Of a DNA stretch of 5,275 nucleotides, positions 5,243 to 5,275 are shown one piece after another. Made by a program: the position numbers and the translations under genes. Numbering within the stretch: the stretch's first letter is position 1; each line of letters begins with the position of its first letter. The stretch is taken from the NCBI GenBank assembly GCA_029940345.1, contig JAOZRC010000425.1, positions 1-5,275 of the forward strand, written 5' to 3'. Source of the DNA: Desulfobacterales bacterium (GTDB lineage Bacteria > Desulfobacterota > Desulfobacteria > Desulfobacterales > JAUCGF01). The notes beneath the pieces were generated by a model. That model saw only the letters and a program-made list of their open reading frames with translations, did not search any database and had not been told where the DNA came from.

Positions 5243-5275
5243 CATGGCCTAAGATTTGAATGTCACGAGCCAAAA
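5222..5275. other. Foreign-looking tail after the glycosyltransferase break
   Basis: From about 5222 the sequence no longer encodes glycosyltransferase in any plus frame: the original frame stops at 5240-5242 and the others stop within a few codons. On the minus strand one frame is open from the window edge to a TAA at about 5211-5213, reading LARDIQILGHV and then a lysine-rich end. About 20 open codons is not significant by chance, but this could be the end of an unseen gene. No terminal inverted repeat or target duplication can be recognised in the 54 bases available. An insertion element edge, a rearrangement or a misjoined contig end are all possible. Confidence 0.4.

Noticed and set aside
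1..5275. CRISPR array, tRNA or rRNA genes, complete insertion sequence, toxin-antitoxin or defence genes
   Set aside because: No regularly spaced repeats, cloverleaf-like segments, transposase motifs or defence-type domains were found. Nearly all sequence is explained by the five genes and one divergent intergenic region.

Overview
The window reads as chromosomal DNA from a Gram-negative bacterium with intermediate GC. No marker gene fixes the taxon. The E. coli-like YbdL and YciH, the GC level, the YciH cysteine cluster and the MJ1255-type glycosyltransferase fit a Desulfobacterota (deltaproteobacterial) genome best. That is an inference of modest confidence.

Left part (1-3163): two divergently transcribed metabolic genes share a 217-base AT-rich intergenic region. 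On the minus strand is a full-length PLP-dependent methionine aminotransferase (ybdL family). On the plus strand is a 600-residue adenine deaminase-type amidohydrolase. It keeps the metal-ligand skeleton of the family but differs from textbook Ade at several signature motifs. The intergenic region holds plausible promoter elements and repeated CTTGAA-type half-sites. Methylthioadenosine breakdown yields adenine and, through the salvage pathway, 4-methylthio-2-oxobutyrate. The pair could therefore serve the two ends of one salvage route, provided the deaminase-like enzyme really uses adenine.

Right part (3164-5275): three plus-strand genes are packed tightly. They are a CvfB-type RNA-binding protein (three S1-like domains plus a winged helix), a YciH/SUI1-type translation factor whose start overlaps cvfB by 17 bases, and, 15 bases later, an MJ1255-type GT-B glycosyltransferase. 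Rows sampled inside cvfB are about 35% GC, against roughly 43-65% in the metabolic pair, so the two halves differ in composition. The cvfB/yciH junction has a run of eight A just before the yciH start, and both alternative reading frames stop within a few bases of that start.

The glycosyltransferase reads well from its N-terminal GEGSGHSSRA motif to ATSKAVMAT, then loses all family resemblance and stops after six more residues, just before the expected nucleotide-sugar-binding part. About 54 bases of unrelated DNA follow to the window edge. This is either a real disruption (insertion or rearrangement) or an assembly join. It is the clearest anomaly here. I see no CRISPR array, tRNA, rRNA or complete mobile element, and no convincing evidence of an undescribed defence or other accessory system.
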